6,162 nucleotides of DNA, taken from assembly GCA_964428935.1 (NCBI GenBank), contig CAYSAG010000308.1:1-6162 (forward strand). The letters are read 5' to 3'. The position numbers were made by a program, and so were the translations under genes. Shown here one piece after another: positions 5,969 to 6,162 of this stretch (positions are counted from its first letter, which is position 1; each line of letters starts with the position of its first letter). The notes beneath the pieces are model-generated. The model made no database searches. It was not told the origin of the DNA and worked only from the letters and a program-made list of their open reading frames with translations. This DNA is from JAADHY01 sp964428935 (lineage in GTDB: Bacteria; Planctomycetota; Planctomycetia; Planctomycetales; Planctomycetaceae).

Positions 5969-6162
5969 TAGGTTGACTCTGGCGTTAAGATTGTCGGAGC
6001 GCCGTCAGCCCGAAGACGGTGCACCCAACAAGACCAGGACAGCAGAAAGCGGCCGGGCACGAAAGACGCTCACCGGTCGACGGCGAAGCTCCCTTGCCGG
6101 CACCACAGGAGGGGCAGCGAGGCCGCGAACGAGGGCGACCGGCTACGGAACGGGCAACCCAC

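Larger units (their letters stand above)
5154..6162. other. About 1 kb with no recognisable gene
   Basis: All six frames contain open stretches because of high GC. Apart from one weak 60-codon candidate, their translations are Arg/Pro/Gly-rich, show no motif and look like chance ORFs. The region includes a C-rich tract (5317-5330), inverted repeats at 5351-5364, 5616-5635, 5705-5724 and 5925-5968, and an AT-rich island at 5591-5613. It presumably carries the promoter of the minus-strand GT39 gene, but no convincing -35/-10 pair could be chosen. No tRNA, terminator with a T tract, CRISPR or insertion-sequence end was seen. Confidence 0.6.

Noticed and set aside
5973..5991. TTGACT and TAAGAT as a promoter pair
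   Set aside because: The spacing is only about 7 bp, far short of the 16-18 bp needed.
5985..6162. Zinc-ribbon-like CPSCG...CP reading on the minus strand at the right edge
   Set aside because: GC at codon position 2 is about 78% by hand count, unlike a gene. The second cysteine pair is not properly spaced and the frame ends soon after.

Overview
The window looks like part of a GC-rich bacterial chromosome, most likely from the Planctomycetota or a similar lineage with large intergenic spaces. That placement is a guess from composition, gene content and intergenic style; there is no rRNA or marker gene to prove it. Three complete genes are convincing, and all belong to surface-glycan or glycolipid biosynthesis.

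Layout: (i) The left edge (about 1-214, minus strand) holds the 3' truncated part of a gene for an Ala/Asp/Tyr-rich helical protein built of 11-residue repeats. Its frame has no usable start codon, which suggests a frameshift or decay near the N-terminus. (ii) A spacer with a plausible promoter (274-303) and a good ribosome binding site leads into a plus-strand pair: an FkbM-like SAM-dependent methyltransferase (387-1238) and, 64 bp later, a GT4-type glycosyltransferase (1303-2385). (iii) Converging on them, with only about 32 bp between the stop codons, is a large minus-strand gene (2418-5153). It fuses an N-terminal, catalytically degraded GT2 (dolichyl-phosphate-mannose-synthase-like) domain to a polytopic GT39/ArnT-type glycosyltransferase. 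(iv) The last kilobase (5154-6162) has no recognisable gene. It holds several inverted repeats, an AT-rich island and one weakly supported 60-codon minus-strand ORF whose start lies in the loop of a strong hairpin.

How the genes may work together (inference): the GT4 enzyme would add a sugar from a nucleotide donor on the cytoplasmic side, and the GT39 protein would transfer a sugar from a polyprenyl-phosphate carrier on the outer face of the membrane. The FkbM-type enzyme would O-methylate a sugar or lipid-linked intermediate. No substrate can be read from the sequence.

The most unusual signals are the fused GT2 domain that has lost most of its catalytic acidic motif, a nearly absolute use of ATT for isoleucine (24 of 25 codons) in genes that otherwise strongly prefer C-ending codons, and the hendecad-repeat fragment with its broken start.
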